Shown: positions 51,084 through 61,842, counted from the stretch's first letter. The stretch is DNA of 64,000 bases from an uncultured Clostridium sp. (GCA_902493795.1 CABUQZ010000006.1:1-64000); one strand, 5' to 3'. Numbers and translations: made by a program. The notes: a model not told the origin generated them from the letters alone.

Positions 51084-52721
51084 TTATGCAGTTTTTGAAA
51101 AAGTTGTAGAACTAGATGATGATTCACTATTCATTACTTTAGTTCCAGTCGTTGCTTGAGTACCAGTTGTTGTACCAGTTGAAACATCAGTTGTAACATT
51201 AGAGTTTGCTGAAGCAATTATAGCAGTCTTACCATCTTTTGATATTGACTCAGTTGGAATTAAAGTAGATTCTTTCGGAGTTACATAGTAATATTGTCCA
51301 CTTTCAGAATCATAAACAGTTTCCTCAAGTTTTGTATTATAAAGATTATTTGCAACTTTTTGAACAACAGAAGAATCTTCATTTTTGTAAATTGTTCCTA
51401 CTCCTTCACAATTAGGACTATTATCAATTACATCTCTAACTTTATCAGCATAAGAAGAATCAGTTAAGAATTTTTCAGTTGTAGTATTATTTGCTTTAGC
51501 AGCATTATCAAGTTCTGTTTTCAATTGATCAGCTTCACTCATAGTCATTCCATATGCTTTATAATTACTTCCATTATATAAACTATTCATATTTTCTCTC
51601 ATACCTTCATCACTAAACTTAGATGTAGCTTTGAAGAATGTTGAAGACTTACCAAATGAAGCAGCAGCGTTTCTTAATTCTTCTGCATACTCTTTATCAG
51701 TTAACAACTCTTCATAAGTAATTCCTGTTTCTTCAGCAATAAAATCAACAAAACTTCTTACAATATCAGTGTCTTCTGTAGGTAATTCTGTAGTTCCGTC
51801 ACCATCATATACTTTTAACATAATAGTTTGGAAATCTTCAGGAGCAAGTTTTACTAGTTCTTTAAATAATTCTGAAACATTACCAAATCCTTCTAAAGTA
51901 GTTTTTAACAATTCTGTGTATTTAGGATCATTTATTAACTGATCAACAGTTATTCCATTATCTTTGGCAATTTGTTCTAAGTATCTATGCATAATAGATA
52001 AATTAACAGCATTCAAATCAAATACCTCAGGATACTTTCCTTTAAGCATATCTTCGATAAATTTACGAACAACTTTGCTATCTGCATCCTTAATTTGATC
52101 TTTAAATTCTTGTGGAATATTTGGAGAATCAAGTAATAATTGTTTAATTTTATCAGAATTAACTTCATTTTCAACATATGTATCAAGACATTCATCACCT
52201 GAAAGTGCAATTAATGCCTCGACTGTACCATCCAAATCTTCTAACTCCATATCATCAAGTGGTCCTGCATCAACAGGGGCTACCAAAGGAATCGAAGTTC
52301 CAGTTGGATCAGTAACAGGTGGTGTTTCAGTAGGCGGTGTTGCAGTTGGAGTGGTTGGCCCAGTTGGTCCAGTTGGTCCTCCACCACTTGGTCCACCGCC
52401 ACTAGGTCCGCCACCACCACCAGGTCCATTAGGAGAAGTTGGCACTTGCGTTGGTTCGTCCCCACCAGGCGTATCATCAGCTTTAAAATATTCGGATAAA
52501 GCAGGTGCAATTTTACTATTTAGAAAATCATATATCTCAGTTAAACTAATCTTCAATTCATTATTAAATTTCGTACCTAAATCAGGATTTACACTTGATA
52601 GCTTACCAAAAGGATCACCTAAAACAGTACTACATGCAGTATTTAAATTAGTAATCCCTTTAACTAATTCATTTACAGCATCTTGTCCAGCCTCCAAATT
52701 ACTTATATTTATTTCAGCCAT
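51084..52721 (-). CDS. Presumed type VII substrate with Pro/Gly linker and helical repeats
   Basis: 545 residues, no signal peptide. The N-terminal helical hairpin (about 1-82) is WXG-like in shape but without a W-x-G turn. A Pro/Gly/Thr-rich linker follows (about 83-150, PSGGGPSGGGPTGPTGP). The main body is helical with three related ~90-residue units (for example DSKVVRKFIEDMLKGKYPEV, DTDIVRSFVDFIAEETGITYEEL and SSVVQKVANNLY). The C-terminus is Ser/Thr-rich. It is located between EsaB and the WXG100 pair, so type VII export is likely. Not a recognised family. Confidence 0.65.
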   Translation of the reverse strand: MAEINISNLEAGQDAVNELVKGITNLNTACSTVLGDPFGKLSSVNPDLGTKFNNELKISLTEIYDFLNSKIAPALSEYFKADDTPGGDEPTQVPTSPNGPGGGGGPSGGGPSGGGPTGPTGPTTPTATPPTETPPVTDPTGTSIPLVAPVDAGPLDDMELEDLDGTVEALIALSGDECLDTYVENEVNSDKIKQLLLDSPNIPQEFKDQIKDADSKVVRKFIEDMLKGKYPEVFDLNAVNLSIMHRYLEQIAKDNGITVDQLINDPKYTELLKTTLEGFGNVSELFKELVKLAPEDFQTIMLKVYDGDGTTELPTEDTDIVRSFVDFIAEETGITYEELLTDKEYAEELRNAAASFGKSSTFFKATSKFSDEGMRENMNSLYNGSNYKAYGMTMSEADQLKTELDNAAKANNTTTEKFLTDSSYADKVRDVIDNSPNCEGVGTIYKNEDSSVVQKVANNLYNTKLEETVYDSESGQYYYVTPKESTLIPTESISKDGKTAIIASANSNVTTDVSTGTTTGTQATTGTKVMNSESSSSSTTFSKTA

Positions 52722-52737
52722 AAAATCACATCCTCTG

Positions 52738-52986
52738 CTATATTAAAATAACTTCTGTACCATTTCTGATATCAGTATCTTTAACTGTCATATTTATATT
52801 ATAAGGTTTACCAGTAACTTTACTATATAAAGTTGCATCTTTTATTGGATAATGTCCACCAGATAACTCCGATACTGCCTTAGCAAGTATCGAAGTAACC
52901 TTGTGAATTTTCTTTCCAATAGGTATATAAACCTCATATCTTTGTTCTATTAATGGAACTTGAACTATAATAAATACTTTATTCAT
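52738..52986 (-). CDS. esaB: EsaB/YukD-type ubiquitin-like protein
   Basis: 82 residues with a ubiquitin-like beta-grasp pattern: KVFIIVQVPLIEQRYEVYIP, then HKVTSILAKAVSEL, and the final TDIRNGTEVILI. This is the size and shape of YukD/EsaB, a cytoplasmic regulator/component of Firmicutes type VII systems. Its ATG shares a base with the essC stop (TAATG), so translation is coupled to EssC. Confidence 0.88.
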   Translation of the reverse strand: MNKVFIIVQVPLIEQRYEVYIPIGKKIHKVTSILAKAVSELSGGHYPIKDATLYSKVTGKPYNINMTVKDTDIRNGTEVILI

Positions 52987-55900
52987 TATTTTTCATCCCC
53001 ATTTCCTTTTTCTAGTAATTTAAATAATGTTGCGTTACCTCTTTCGATAACATAACCAAATTTATTACCAATTTCTTCATATAACTCTTTAGGAGTCTTA
53101 GTAAGTTTAATTGAAATTTGGTTAGCAATACCATCGCCAATCCAAATACCTCTTGTATTATCAACTTTACCTCTATACCAGTCATCCCATTCAACTTTCT
53201 TGAATTTATCAACTGAATCAACTAATAAGAAGCAATACTTATCAAGTTCTTTACCATATTCGACCATTTTCTCAAGTAATTTCTTATTTTCTGGTGATAA
53301 TTTAGAAATAAACTTACCTATTCCAGAAATAATAATCATTGTCTGAGGTACATTTGCAATAGAACTTTTTTCAAAGTTAGAATTTTGGAATGTATCGTGA
53401 ACTCCCTTCATTTCATCAACTAACTTAACAAAAGCCTCATCAAGGTTGCTACTTATAATTTCACATCTACTTACATCTTCTTTTTTAAGTAGGTCTTCAG
53501 TATCAATTGCAATAAATCTTACTTCATTTAACATATTTATTTCACGACCAATTTCATTAAGAATAGGACCTAAAATAGTAATATCAAGTGAAGTTAATAT
53601 TGTAATATACCCTTTAAGAAGGTTTACACATGCTGTATCCAAACTCTTCTTTTCAATACCAACAGGAACTTTATTTAATCCTTGGAAATCTTCTCTTACA
53701 AAGTTAAATGTAACCTTTTCTGGTAATATTGGAACAGCACGAGCTTTGAATCCACTATTTCTATTCAAAGTATCACATACATTTCTTATTGTATCATTTA
53801 ATTGCTCATCAGGAACAATTGATGCAGTTTGGAATTCATAAATACTTCCAAGATTAATAAGTCCACGACCTAATATATCAGATGGTTTAGTACCACGAAC
53901 ATTACCAAGAATTGATGAATAATCACTTTCATCATTTAATCGAAGTACTAATTTTTGAGAGAAGTTTTGAGCAAGTCTATATCTAATCATATTACTTGCA
54001 CTTGTTGTAAATATAAAGAACATTCCATACTTACTACCCTCACGAGTAAGCTGTAATATAATATCATCATAATTACCATAAATCTCATTAAATGCTTCAT
54101 AGTTATTAATAATTACTACAAATGTTGGAACAGTATTTCCACTTTGTTTAATATAAGTTTGATAATCTCCACTAAAATCTGAGAATAACTTCTTTCTCTT
54201 TTCTATCTCACCTTTTAACATTTTGAACAAATTATTAATTTTTTCAGCATCATTTATATATAATATATCACCAACATGTGGAGCTTTGCTAAAAATTCTT
54301 AAAGATTCTGCACCAAACTCCAAAATATAGAAGTTAACTTCTTCAGCTCTATGATTAGTAATAGTGTCATAAATAATAGCATTTAACATTTGTTCTTTAC
54401 CACTACCAGCAGATCCATAAATAATTGTGTTTCCATCAACAGATATTGGTAATGTTAATATTCCTTGTCGTTGATTAAATGGATCATCAAATTCTCCTAT
54501 TACAGGATTAATATTAAATGGTTGATGAACATAATTATATTTTTGAGTTAATTTATCAAGATAGATAATTGCAGGTATTTTATCAAGCCACAATTGTCTA
54601 ATTGATATATGTTCTTTTTTAGCTATATCTGATAAGTATTTAACTATATTAGTAAGTTGTTCTCCTTGAGCAGCAACTTTATCTTTTCTTATTTCATCTG
54701 ATTCTTTTACAACTGCTCCGATATTGTTAACAAAGTTCATTGATGTATCAATTTTTTTCTTTACTTTTTCTGTTGGGAAATATGGAGCACCAGACCATGC
54801 TGATTGTCCAAGAGCAAAGAATTCATTATAACCAACTTGTAAATAGAATCTTCCTGTTTGCTTAATCATGGCAGCATCAGGAACTTTTATCATATCATTA
54901 CTATCTGCTTTATCTTGAACTTTTAAACATACCCTAAATCTTGAGTTTGACCAAATTTGATCATTAACAACTCCACTAGGTTTCTGTGTTGCAAGTATCA
55001 AGTGAACTCCAAGTGAACGTCCAATACGTGCAGCACTTATTAAGTTATCCATAAATTCTGGTTGTTGTGCCTTTAACTCAGCAAACTCATCTGAAATAAC
55101 AAGTAAGTGTGATACTGGTTCTTGAACTAAACCTTCTTTATAGAACTTTTGATATTTATAAATATCGATAGTACCTTCATTTAATGCTGCTCTTGCTTCA
55201 TTAAATATTGCTTGTCTTCTTCTAAGTTCAGACTGAATAGAAACTAAAGATCTGTTCATTTCTAAAGTATCAAGGTTTGTAATAGTACCTGCAAGGTGTG
55301 GAAGTTTAACTCCAGTGTTTTCATTTTTAAAAGCACCAGCAAGTCCACCACCTTTATAGTCGATTAAGATAAATGATACATCATTTGGATGATAATTAAC
55401 TGCTAGTGATAAAACATAAGTAATAATAAACTCTGATTTACCAGAACCAGTCATACCAGCAATAAGACCATGAGGTCCTTGAGCTTTTTCATGTATATCC
55501 ATTTTAAATAACATACCATGTGAGTCAATTCCAACAGGAGCTTGTAAAGTTGATGTAGGATTACTCATCTTCCAACGATAAATTGAGTTTAATTGCTCAA
55601 CTTTACCAACACCATACATTTCAAGGAAATCAACAACTGTTGGTAAATTATAGTTATCTTGAGTAAACTTAATAGGTATATTTGCAACTTTCTTACAACA
55701 AGCAATGAAATTTCCTTGTGTATAATTATCAATCGCAAACTCTTTTTGTTTATCACTTGTTAATTCACTTTCAAATATTGCTCCACCTCTTCCACTTATA
55801 CTTAAGAAAGTAGTACATTCATTTGGAAGTGTTGACAAATTCTCATTAAGAACGATAACATTCATTCCAACATTTCTTTTAAGTTTTAAAGCTTTTATAA

Positions 55901-57584
55901 CAATTGGAACATTTTTAGCTATTTTAAAGTTATCTGTGATAATTATAAAATATGGAGAAAATGATTTATAATCTGTTTTATCATCTTGTAATCTAGGTTC
56001 TAAAACTCTTTCAAGATATCCGCTTACTTCACACATTTCTTCATAGTTAGTAGCAAAGAATCTCATTTGCTTATCATTACTCCATACATGTGGAAGTATT
56101 TTAGCAAAATCCCACTCGTCAACATTTTTTTCATCTACAAAGAATACAAGTTTTACATCTTCATAACTATGAAAAGTTATTATTTGTAAAAGCATTTGTT
56201 TCATAAATTCACGAGTTTCATCGCTTTTACCAACAGAACCCAATATATATTTTTCTGTAAGAGAAATATCAATAGGAACATTTTCAAGTTCTTTTGATTT
56301 ATTAACAAGAGTATTAGTAATTTCTTTTAAATCATCAGTATCCATTGAGAAGTGTTCTTCTGGATATTTAATATCAAGTTCTACTGGTCTATTACCAATA
56401 CCTAATCTTAAATCCAAGAAATCAGAATGTTCTATTTTTCTTTCCCATAATTGTCTATTTTTAGTAAGAATTATTTTTTCACATTCTTCAAGAGGTATAT
56501 AGTTTTCAATCAGTATTTGTTTTTGCTTTTTCATAATAAGGTCTATCTCATTACGTTTTTCTGCAACATAAGCACCATACTTTTCTTGACGCTCTTTCTC
56601 ATACTTCTTTTTCTTTTTATTTTGATGTCTTCTACTTAAATATGGCCATAAAAACATAGAAGCTAGCATACCAAATCCCATTACTAATGTAGGAAGACAT
56701 TGTTGCCAAGTTTTATCACCACTTTGGATTGTTTCTAAGGTATTCATTAAACTAAGCATTGAACTCATTCCCATTGTAATTTGTGGTCCAATCGTTAAGT
56801 AAGCAGGAGTATCATCTTCCTGTTGTTTTCCAGGAGGAGAATCAATAACCATTTCTTCTTTTTCAATTATTGTTCTAAATCTTGGAGATCTAAAGAAATA
56901 ATCATCTTCTTCAAATACTTCAAGTTCATTGTTTTTATCTTCATCTGTTGGTTCAATATTAATGTTTGGCTTATTAAACAATGTAAATACATCCCCACTG
57001 TATTTTGCCCTATCAAAAGGATTATTAGTGATTATATAATTTCCAAGTACCACAATTTTTAAACCAGTGATAAATATTACATCACCATGACTTAAAGTGG
57101 TTGGTTGCAATATTCTCTCATTGTTTACATAGGTTCCAAACTTACTATTTAAATCAGTTATCACCCAGTTTCCATTATTATATGTTAATCTTGCATGCTC
57201 TTCTGATACTGTAGGCAAGTTAAAAATAATTTTACATAACTGACTTCTACCAATTAAAATATCACAGTTATTTTTAACTTCTATTTGAATATTGTTTTCA
57301 TCATAAACAGGACAGCAATACAAAAGAGCTATTTCTTCTTTTTCAATTTGAATATAATGAAAACTATAGTTGGTTAAAACTACTTCATTTATTATTCTAT
57401 CTTCTTCAATAACTTTATTGTCATTGTTACTCTTTAAAACCCATTTATCTCCTTTTTCTTCAATACTTACAAGTTTTCTTTCATTACCATTTTTATCCCT
57501 ATCAGATACCCAATAAGTACCATTTACAGCTAATGGTAATGTAACAGAATATATCCTTTCTTTCTTAATTAAAGAAACTAACAT
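52986..57584 (-). CDS. essC: EssC/YukB-type type VII secretion ATPase
   Basis: About 1,532 residues. The N-terminal half of the soluble part holds FHA domains (LIGRSQLCKIIF, then VSEEHARLTYNNGNWVITD, SKFGTYVN). Two membrane helices lie near 290-320 (CLPTLVMGFGMLASMFLWPYL), then a charged coiled region. FtsK/SpoIIIE-type modules follow: the first has Walker A GMTGSGKSEF (about 713-722) and VISDEFAELK, the second GSAGSGKEQ (about 1060). A third module lacks a P-loop, as in EssC. It powers WXG100 export. EssB, EsaA and EssA were not found here. The start at 57584 follows GGTGAAAAGT. The earlier GTG at 57593 is too close. Confidence 0.95.
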   Translation of the reverse strand: MLVSLIKKERIYSVTLPLAVNGTYWVSDRDKNGNERKLVSIEEKGDKWVLKSNNDNKVIEEDRIINEVVLTNYSFHYIQIEKEEIALLYCCPVYDENNIQIEVKNNCDILIGRSQLCKIIFNLPTVSEEHARLTYNNGNWVITDLNSKFGTYVNNERILQPTTLSHGDVIFITGLKIVVLGNYIITNNPFDRAKYSGDVFTLFNKPNINIEPTDEDKNNELEVFEEDDYFFRSPRFRTIIEKEEMVIDSPPGKQQEDDTPAYLTIGPQITMGMSSMLSLMNTLETIQSGDKTWQQCLPTLVMGFGMLASMFLWPYLSRRHQNKKKKKYEKERQEKYGAYVAEKRNEIDLIMKKQKQILIENYIPLEECEKIILTKNRQLWERKIEHSDFLDLRLGIGNRPVELDIKYPEEHFSMDTDDLKEITNTLVNKSKELENVPIDISLTEKYILGSVGKSDETREFMKQMLLQIITFHSYEDVKLVFFVDEKNVDEWDFAKILPHVWSNDKQMRFFATNYEEMCEVSGYLERVLEPRLQDDKTDYKSFSPYFIIITDNFKIAKNVPIVIKALKLKRNVGMNVIVLNENLSTLPNECTTFLSISGRGGAIFESELTSDKQKEFAIDNYTQGNFIACCKKVANIPIKFTQDNYNLPTVVDFLEMYGVGKVEQLNSIYRWKMSNPTSTLQAPVGIDSHGMLFKMDIHEKAQGPHGLIAGMTGSGKSEFIITYVLSLAVNYHPNDVSFILIDYKGGGLAGAFKNENTGVKLPHLAGTITNLDTLEMNRSLVSIQSELRRRQAIFNEARAALNEGTIDIYKYQKFYKEGLVQEPVSHLLVISDEFAELKAQQPEFMDNLISAARIGRSLGVHLILATQKPSGVVNDQIWSNSRFRVCLKVQDKADSNDMIKVPDAAMIKQTGRFYLQVGYNEFFALGQSAWSGAPYFPTEKVKKKIDTSMNFVNNIGAVVKESDEIRKDKVAAQGEQLTNIVKYLSDIAKKEHISIRQLWLDKIPAIIYLDKLTQKYNYVHQPFNINPVIGEFDDPFNQRQGILTLPISVDGNTIIYGSAGSGKEQMLNAIIYDTITNHRAEEVNFYILEFGAESLRIFSKAPHVGDILYINDAEKINNLFKMLKGEIEKRKKLFSDFSGDYQTYIKQSGNTVPTFVVIINNYEAFNEIYGNYDDIILQLTREGSKYGMFFIFTTSASNMIRYRLAQNFSQKLVLRLNDESDYSSILGNVRGTKPSDILGRGLINLGSIYEFQTASIVPDEQLNDTIRNVCDTLNRNSGFKARAVPILPEKVTFNFVREDFQGLNKVPVGIEKKSLDTACVNLLKGYITILTSLDITILGPILNEIGREINMLNEVRFIAIDTEDLLKKEDVSRCEIISSNLDEAFVKLVDEMKGVHDTFQNSNFEKSSIANVPQTMIIISGIGKFISKLSPENKKLLEKMVEYGKELDKYCFLLVDSVDKFKKVEWDDWYRGKVDNTRGIWIGDGIANQISIKLTKTPKELYEEIGNKFGYVIERGNATLFKLLEKGNGDEK

Positions 57585-57683
57585 ACTTTTCACCAGCTCT
57601 CACTATTTTGTAATATCACACTATTTTACTCTAAAAATATAATAACATTTTTAACGAAACATAGCAACGAAAATTAAATAATT

Positions 57684-57718
57684 AAAAAAAATATTGAAGT
57701 CTTTTTTCAATATTTTTA
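57684..57718 (-). terminator. Terminator after the unknown gene at 57716
   Basis: AAAAATATTGAA and TTCAATATTTTT form a 12-bp stem around a seven-base loop, followed by a T-run on the minus strand. It also insulates essC from upstream transcription. Confidence 0.7.
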
Positions 57719-58633
57719 TAAATATTTTACAATTTCGTTATAGGTTTTTAATGAATAATCCTTAAGATTAGATTTTTCTACACCTTGTTTAAATTCATTT
57801 TGAGCCTTTTTATAGGCTTCATCTAATGTTGGAGCATAATTATCAACAATTAAAAATTTAAATAAAGGAGAATTAATATTCGTTTTAGCAAATAATTTCT
57901 TTCCTCTTAACATTTCAGGAATAGCTGTATGACAAGAATATAATGCCCCTACTACATCCTTATATCCATCTCTTGTTGCAGTTCCTATATTTGAATGAAT
58001 GATTCCAAGAGAATCTTTTTTTCTATATGTATTTCTAACACTAGCTTTCATTACATGAATTGGTATTGTTGCAAGTGAAAATTCATAAAATAATGGTTTA
58101 TGAAAAGATGACATAACTTGTTCTCTTAAATTAACATCAACTGATTCATTGTCATAATGATAAACATCAGTAAAAGAATTATCAGAATATTCAATTCCAA
58201 AAGCATCAAAAAATCTCATAGAATAATTAACTTCAAGTTTAGATTCGTAATCAAGTTTTGCATATATTCCGTTTTTTTCTAAAATTTTTCTATCAAATAA
58301 AACACCTTGATTAAAATCGCAAACTAAATTATCATCTTTCAAAGAAAAAATAGTTCTAAGAAAAGCTTTATTATTACCTCTAAATTCTACTTTTCTACAA
58401 TCTACAACAGGATTATAGCTTGTTATAGTAACAGAATTTTTATCTAAAGAAACTAAAACTTCAATATCAATACTTTGTGTTTTACTATAAAAAAAAGATA
58501 ATTCTTTAAAAAGTAATTCTTCAAACTTTGGATTATTTACAATTAAAGGATTTAGCTTTCCTTCAACATCTTTGATTGTTCTTCTAAAAAAATCCTTTAC
58601 TTCTAACATATTTGCAGGGTTTACATTAGACAT
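57716..58633 (-). CDS. Unknown soluble protein upstream of essC
   Basis: 305 residues, no membrane helix or signal. Mixed alpha/beta, with a strand-rich segment (IDIEVLVSLDKNSVTITSYNP), then SLATIPIHVMKASVRNTYRKK and SNIGTATRDGYKDVVGALYSCHTAIPEMLRGKKLF. It is followed by a helical C-terminal tail. No family is recognised. It is separated from essC by a terminator, so it is probably not part of that operon. GAGAGGTATTATT precedes the ATG. Confidence 0.5.
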   Translation of the reverse strand: MSNVNPANMLEVKDFFRRTIKDVEGKLNPLIVNNPKFEELLFKELSFFYSKTQSIDIEVLVSLDKNSVTITSYNPVVDCRKVEFRGNNKAFLRTIFSLKDDNLVCDFNQGVLFDRKILEKNGIYAKLDYESKLEVNYSMRFFDAFGIEYSDNSFTDVYHYDNESVDVNLREQVMSSFHKPLFYEFSLATIPIHVMKASVRNTYRKKDSLGIIHSNIGTATRDGYKDVVGALYSCHTAIPEMLRGKKLFAKTNINSPLFKFLIVDNYAPTLDEAYKKAQNEFKQGVEKSNLKDYSLKTYNEIVKYL

Positions 58634-58703
58634 AATAATACCTCTCTATTCTATAAAAAGTATAACACATATTTTTCTTTTGTGTACCCCTTTTTTAAAC
58701 ATT

Positions 58704-58733
58704 AAAAAATCTCCCAGTTTTATAACTGAGAGA
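58704..58733 (-). terminator. Terminator after ileS
   Basis: TCTCTCAGTT-ATAA-AACTGGGAGA (10-bp stem, one G-U pair) on the minus strand, followed by six Ts. Confidence 0.75.
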
Positions 58734-58740
58734 CTCTATA

Positions 58741-61700
58741 CTACTTTTTAATTTGCTCTACATCAATTTTAACTTCTATTCCGTTTAAGTCTACTACTTC
58801 TCCATCATTTTCTTTTTCAATTATTTCAAGTGATAAAGTTTCATTTTTAATCATTTCAACAAAGTTTTCAATTGCTTTTGTAAACTCATCGTTTTTCTCG
58901 TAGTAAAGTTTTATTCTATCTACGATATCAAAATCTTTTGACTTACGCATTTGTTGAACTTTACTTATAAGTTCTCTTGCAATTCCTTCATTTATTAACT
59001 CATCTGTTAATTTAGTATCAAGAATTATGAAGTTACCCATAGAACTTGCTGCATTAAATCCTTCTTTAGAATTAATTCTAATATCAACCATATCTGCTGT
59101 AAGTGTATACTCTTTATCAAGACTAACAACTATTTCTTCACCATTATTAAGTTTAAGAACTTCTTCTTCAGATAAATTATTTAATTTTTCTGATAAGTCT
59201 TTAATATTTTTTCCAAATATAGGACCACATACTTTAAAATTAGGTTTTACAAGAAAATCCATATACTCACTTAAATCATCAGCATATTTTATTTCTTTAA
59301 CATTTAATTCTTCGTAAATTAAGTCTTCTAAATCTTTTATAGTTTTCTCTACTTTTTTATCAAGTATTACTTCACTTATTGGTTGTCTTACCTTTATTTT
59401 AGCTTCTTCTCTTGCATTTCTTCCTAAAGAGATCAAGTCACGTACAAGATCCATCTTAACTTCTATTTTTTCATCGATCATTTTCTTATTAAATGTAGGA
59501 TAATCTGCAAGATGAACTGATTCTTCACCTGTTAACTTAGTATATATTTCTTCACTGACAAATGGTACCATTGGAGCAATTAACTTACATACTCCACATA
59601 ATACTTCATAAGTAGTTTGGTAAACTGCTTTTTTACTATTATCAAGTTCACTACCCCAGAATCTTCTTCTATTTCTTCTTATATACCAGTTAGATAAATC
59701 TTCATTTACAAAGTTACTTATTAATTTAACAGCTTTATTAGGATCATACACGTCCATTGATTCCGTTACATCGAAAACTAGTTTGTTATATTTAGATAGT
59801 AACCATTTATCGATATCTTCTAAATCTTTATAAGCTACTTTAAACTCTCTTGGATCTACTTTATCAGTGTTAGCATACATTTGGAAGAATGTGTAAGTGT
59901 TTTTCAATGTATTGAAAAATTTAGATTGTACTTCTTTTACTCCATCTTCATCGAATTTTAAAGGTGTCCAAACAGGACTTGCTGCAAGCATATACCATCT
60001 AACTGGATCTGCTCCATAAGACTCGATAAGTCCAAATGGTGAAACAGAGTTTCCTTTAGATTTATGCATCTTTTGTCCATATTTATCAAGTACTAAATCA
60101 TTTACCAAAACATTTTTATAAGGAGCTTTTCCCATAACAAATGTTGATATAACGATTAATGAATAAAACCATCCACGAGTTTGATCTATTCCTTCACAAA
60201 TAAAGTCAGCTGGAAATTGTGATTCAAACAATTCTTTATTTTCAAATGGATAATGATATTGCGCAAAAGGCATACTTCCTGAATCGAACCAACAGTCCAT
60301 AACTTCTTTTACACGACTCATTTGTTTTCCACATTTTGGACATTTTATATGTATTTCATCAACATATGGTCTGTGTAGTTCAATTGATTCATCAATTTTT
60401 TCAATAGCTTTTGATACTAACTCTTCTCTTGAACCAATCATCTCATCATGACCACATTCACATCTCCATAATGGAATTGGTGTTCCCCAATATCTATTTC
60501 TTGATATTGCCCAGTCGTTCAAATTCTCTAGCCAGTTTCCAAAACGTTTTTCTCCAACATAAGAAGGAAACCAATTAACCTTATTATTTTCTTCTACTAT
60601 TTTATCTTTTAATTCTGTTACTTTAATATAGATACTAGGCTTAGAGTAATATACTAAAGGAGTATGACATCTCCAGCAGTGTGGATAATTGTGCTCCATT
60701 TTTTGTTTTTTGAATAACTTATCTTCGCTAGATAGATATTTAATAATATCAAGTTCTAGTTCTTTTTCAACAACTAGTCTTCCCTTCCAAGGTCCATCTG
60801 TAAAACATCCATTCTCATCAACTGGATTTAATACTGGTAAATCGTATTTTAATCCTACTTCATAGTCATCTTGTCCAAAAGCAGGAGCAATATGAACAAT
60901 ACCAGTACCATCTTCCATAGTTACGTAATCAGCGCATGTAATATAAAAGGCTTTCTTATTAACTTTTAAAATTGGTAAGAATTGTTCATAAGGACGATAC
61001 TCTAAATCTTTTCCAAGATATTCTTCAATAACTTCGTATTCACTTCCTAGTACTTTATCTGCAAGTGCTTTAGCAACAATAAAGTTGTATCCCTTTGACA
61101 AACATTTTACATATTTTTCATTTGGATTTACACATGCAGCAACATTTGATAGTAGAGTCCATGGTGTTGTTGTCCATACTAATAAATAAGTGTTTTCTTC
61201 ATCTGTTAACTTAAATGGAACTGTAACTGTATTTACAGAAACCATTTCATATCCTTGTGCTACTTCATGAGAAGCAAGTCCTGTTCCACATCTAGGACAA
61301 TATGGAAGAATTTTTAATCCATCATAGATTAATCCTTCATCAAAAAACTTCTTTAATATCCACCATTCTGTTTCAATATAATTGTTATCGTAAGTAATAT
61401 ATGGATTCTTAATATCAATAAATTGTCCCATTAGGTTAGTAAAGTCTTTGAAAGCTTTTTCATTTTTCCAAACACTTTCACGACACTTTTCATTAAATTC
61501 TTTTATTCCGTATTTTTCAATATCGTTTTTACCATTAAATCCAAGTTCCTTTTCTACTTGTACTTCAACAGGCAAACCATGAGTATCCCATCCAACTTTA
61601 CGAAGAACTTTATATCCTTTCATAGTTTTATACTTACAAAATACGTCTTTAAGTAACTTTGCAAGCATATGGTGAATTCCTGGCATTCCATTAGCAGTAG

Positions 61701-61842
61701 CAGGACCATCATAGAAAACGAAGTTCTTAGAGTTGCATCTATTCTCAATTGTTTTTTCTAAAATATCCTCTTCTTGCCATTTATTTATTATTTTCTCTTC
61801 AGCTTTTGAATTCTTTTCCTTATCAATTTCTAAAAATTCCAT
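58741..61842 (-). CDS. ileS: Isoleucyl-tRNA synthetase, type 2
   Basis: Class I synthetase charging tRNA-Ile, with about 1,033 residues. The HIGH region is PGIHHMLAKLL (about 54-64) and the KMSKS loop KMHKSKGN (about 600). An editing CP1 domain lies between. A C-terminal region without an obvious zinc Cys cluster, together with DPVRWYMLAASPVWTPLKF, fits the eukaryote-like IleRS2 group. That group is frequently naturally insensitive to mupirocin. The ATG at 61842 is nine bases after AAAGGA; an earlier ATG (61851) directly abuts it. Expression is controlled by an Ile T-box about 260 bases upstream. Confidence 0.95.
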   Translation of the reverse strand: MEFLEIDKEKNSKAEEKIINKWQEEDILEKTIENRCNSKNFVFYDGPATANGMPGIHHMLAKLLKDVFCKYKTMKGYKVLRKVGWDTHGLPVEVQVEKELGFNGKNDIEKYGIKEFNEKCRESVWKNEKAFKDFTNLMGQFIDIKNPYITYDNNYIETEWWILKKFFDEGLIYDGLKILPYCPRCGTGLASHEVAQGYEMVSVNTVTVPFKLTDEENTYLLVWTTTPWTLLSNVAACVNPNEKYVKCLSKGYNFIVAKALADKVLGSEYEVIEEYLGKDLEYRPYEQFLPILKVNKKAFYITCADYVTMEDGTGIVHIAPAFGQDDYEVGLKYDLPVLNPVDENGCFTDGPWKGRLVVEKELELDIIKYLSSEDKLFKKQKMEHNYPHCWRCHTPLVYYSKPSIYIKVTELKDKIVEENNKVNWFPSYVGEKRFGNWLENLNDWAISRNRYWGTPIPLWRCECGHDEMIGSREELVSKAIEKIDESIELHRPYVDEIHIKCPKCGKQMSRVKEVMDCWFDSGSMPFAQYHYPFENKELFESQFPADFICEGIDQTRGWFYSLIVISTFVMGKAPYKNVLVNDLVLDKYGQKMHKSKGNSVSPFGLIESYGADPVRWYMLAASPVWTPLKFDEDGVKEVQSKFFNTLKNTYTFFQMYANTDKVDPREFKVAYKDLEDIDKWLLSKYNKLVFDVTESMDVYDPNKAVKLISNFVNEDLSNWYIRRNRRRFWGSELDNSKKAVYQTTYEVLCGVCKLIAPMVPFVSEEIYTKLTGEESVHLADYPTFNKKMIDEKIEVKMDLVRDLISLGRNAREEAKIKVRQPISEVILDKKVEKTIKDLEDLIYEELNVKEIKYADDLSEYMDFLVKPNFKVCGPIFGKNIKDLSEKLNNLSEEEVLKLNNGEEIVVSLDKEYTLTADMVDIRINSKEGFNAASSMGNFIILDTKLTDELINEGIARELISKVQQMRKSKDFDIVDRIKLYYEKNDEFTKAIENFVEMIKNETLSLEIIEKENDGEVVDLNGIEVKIDVEQIKK

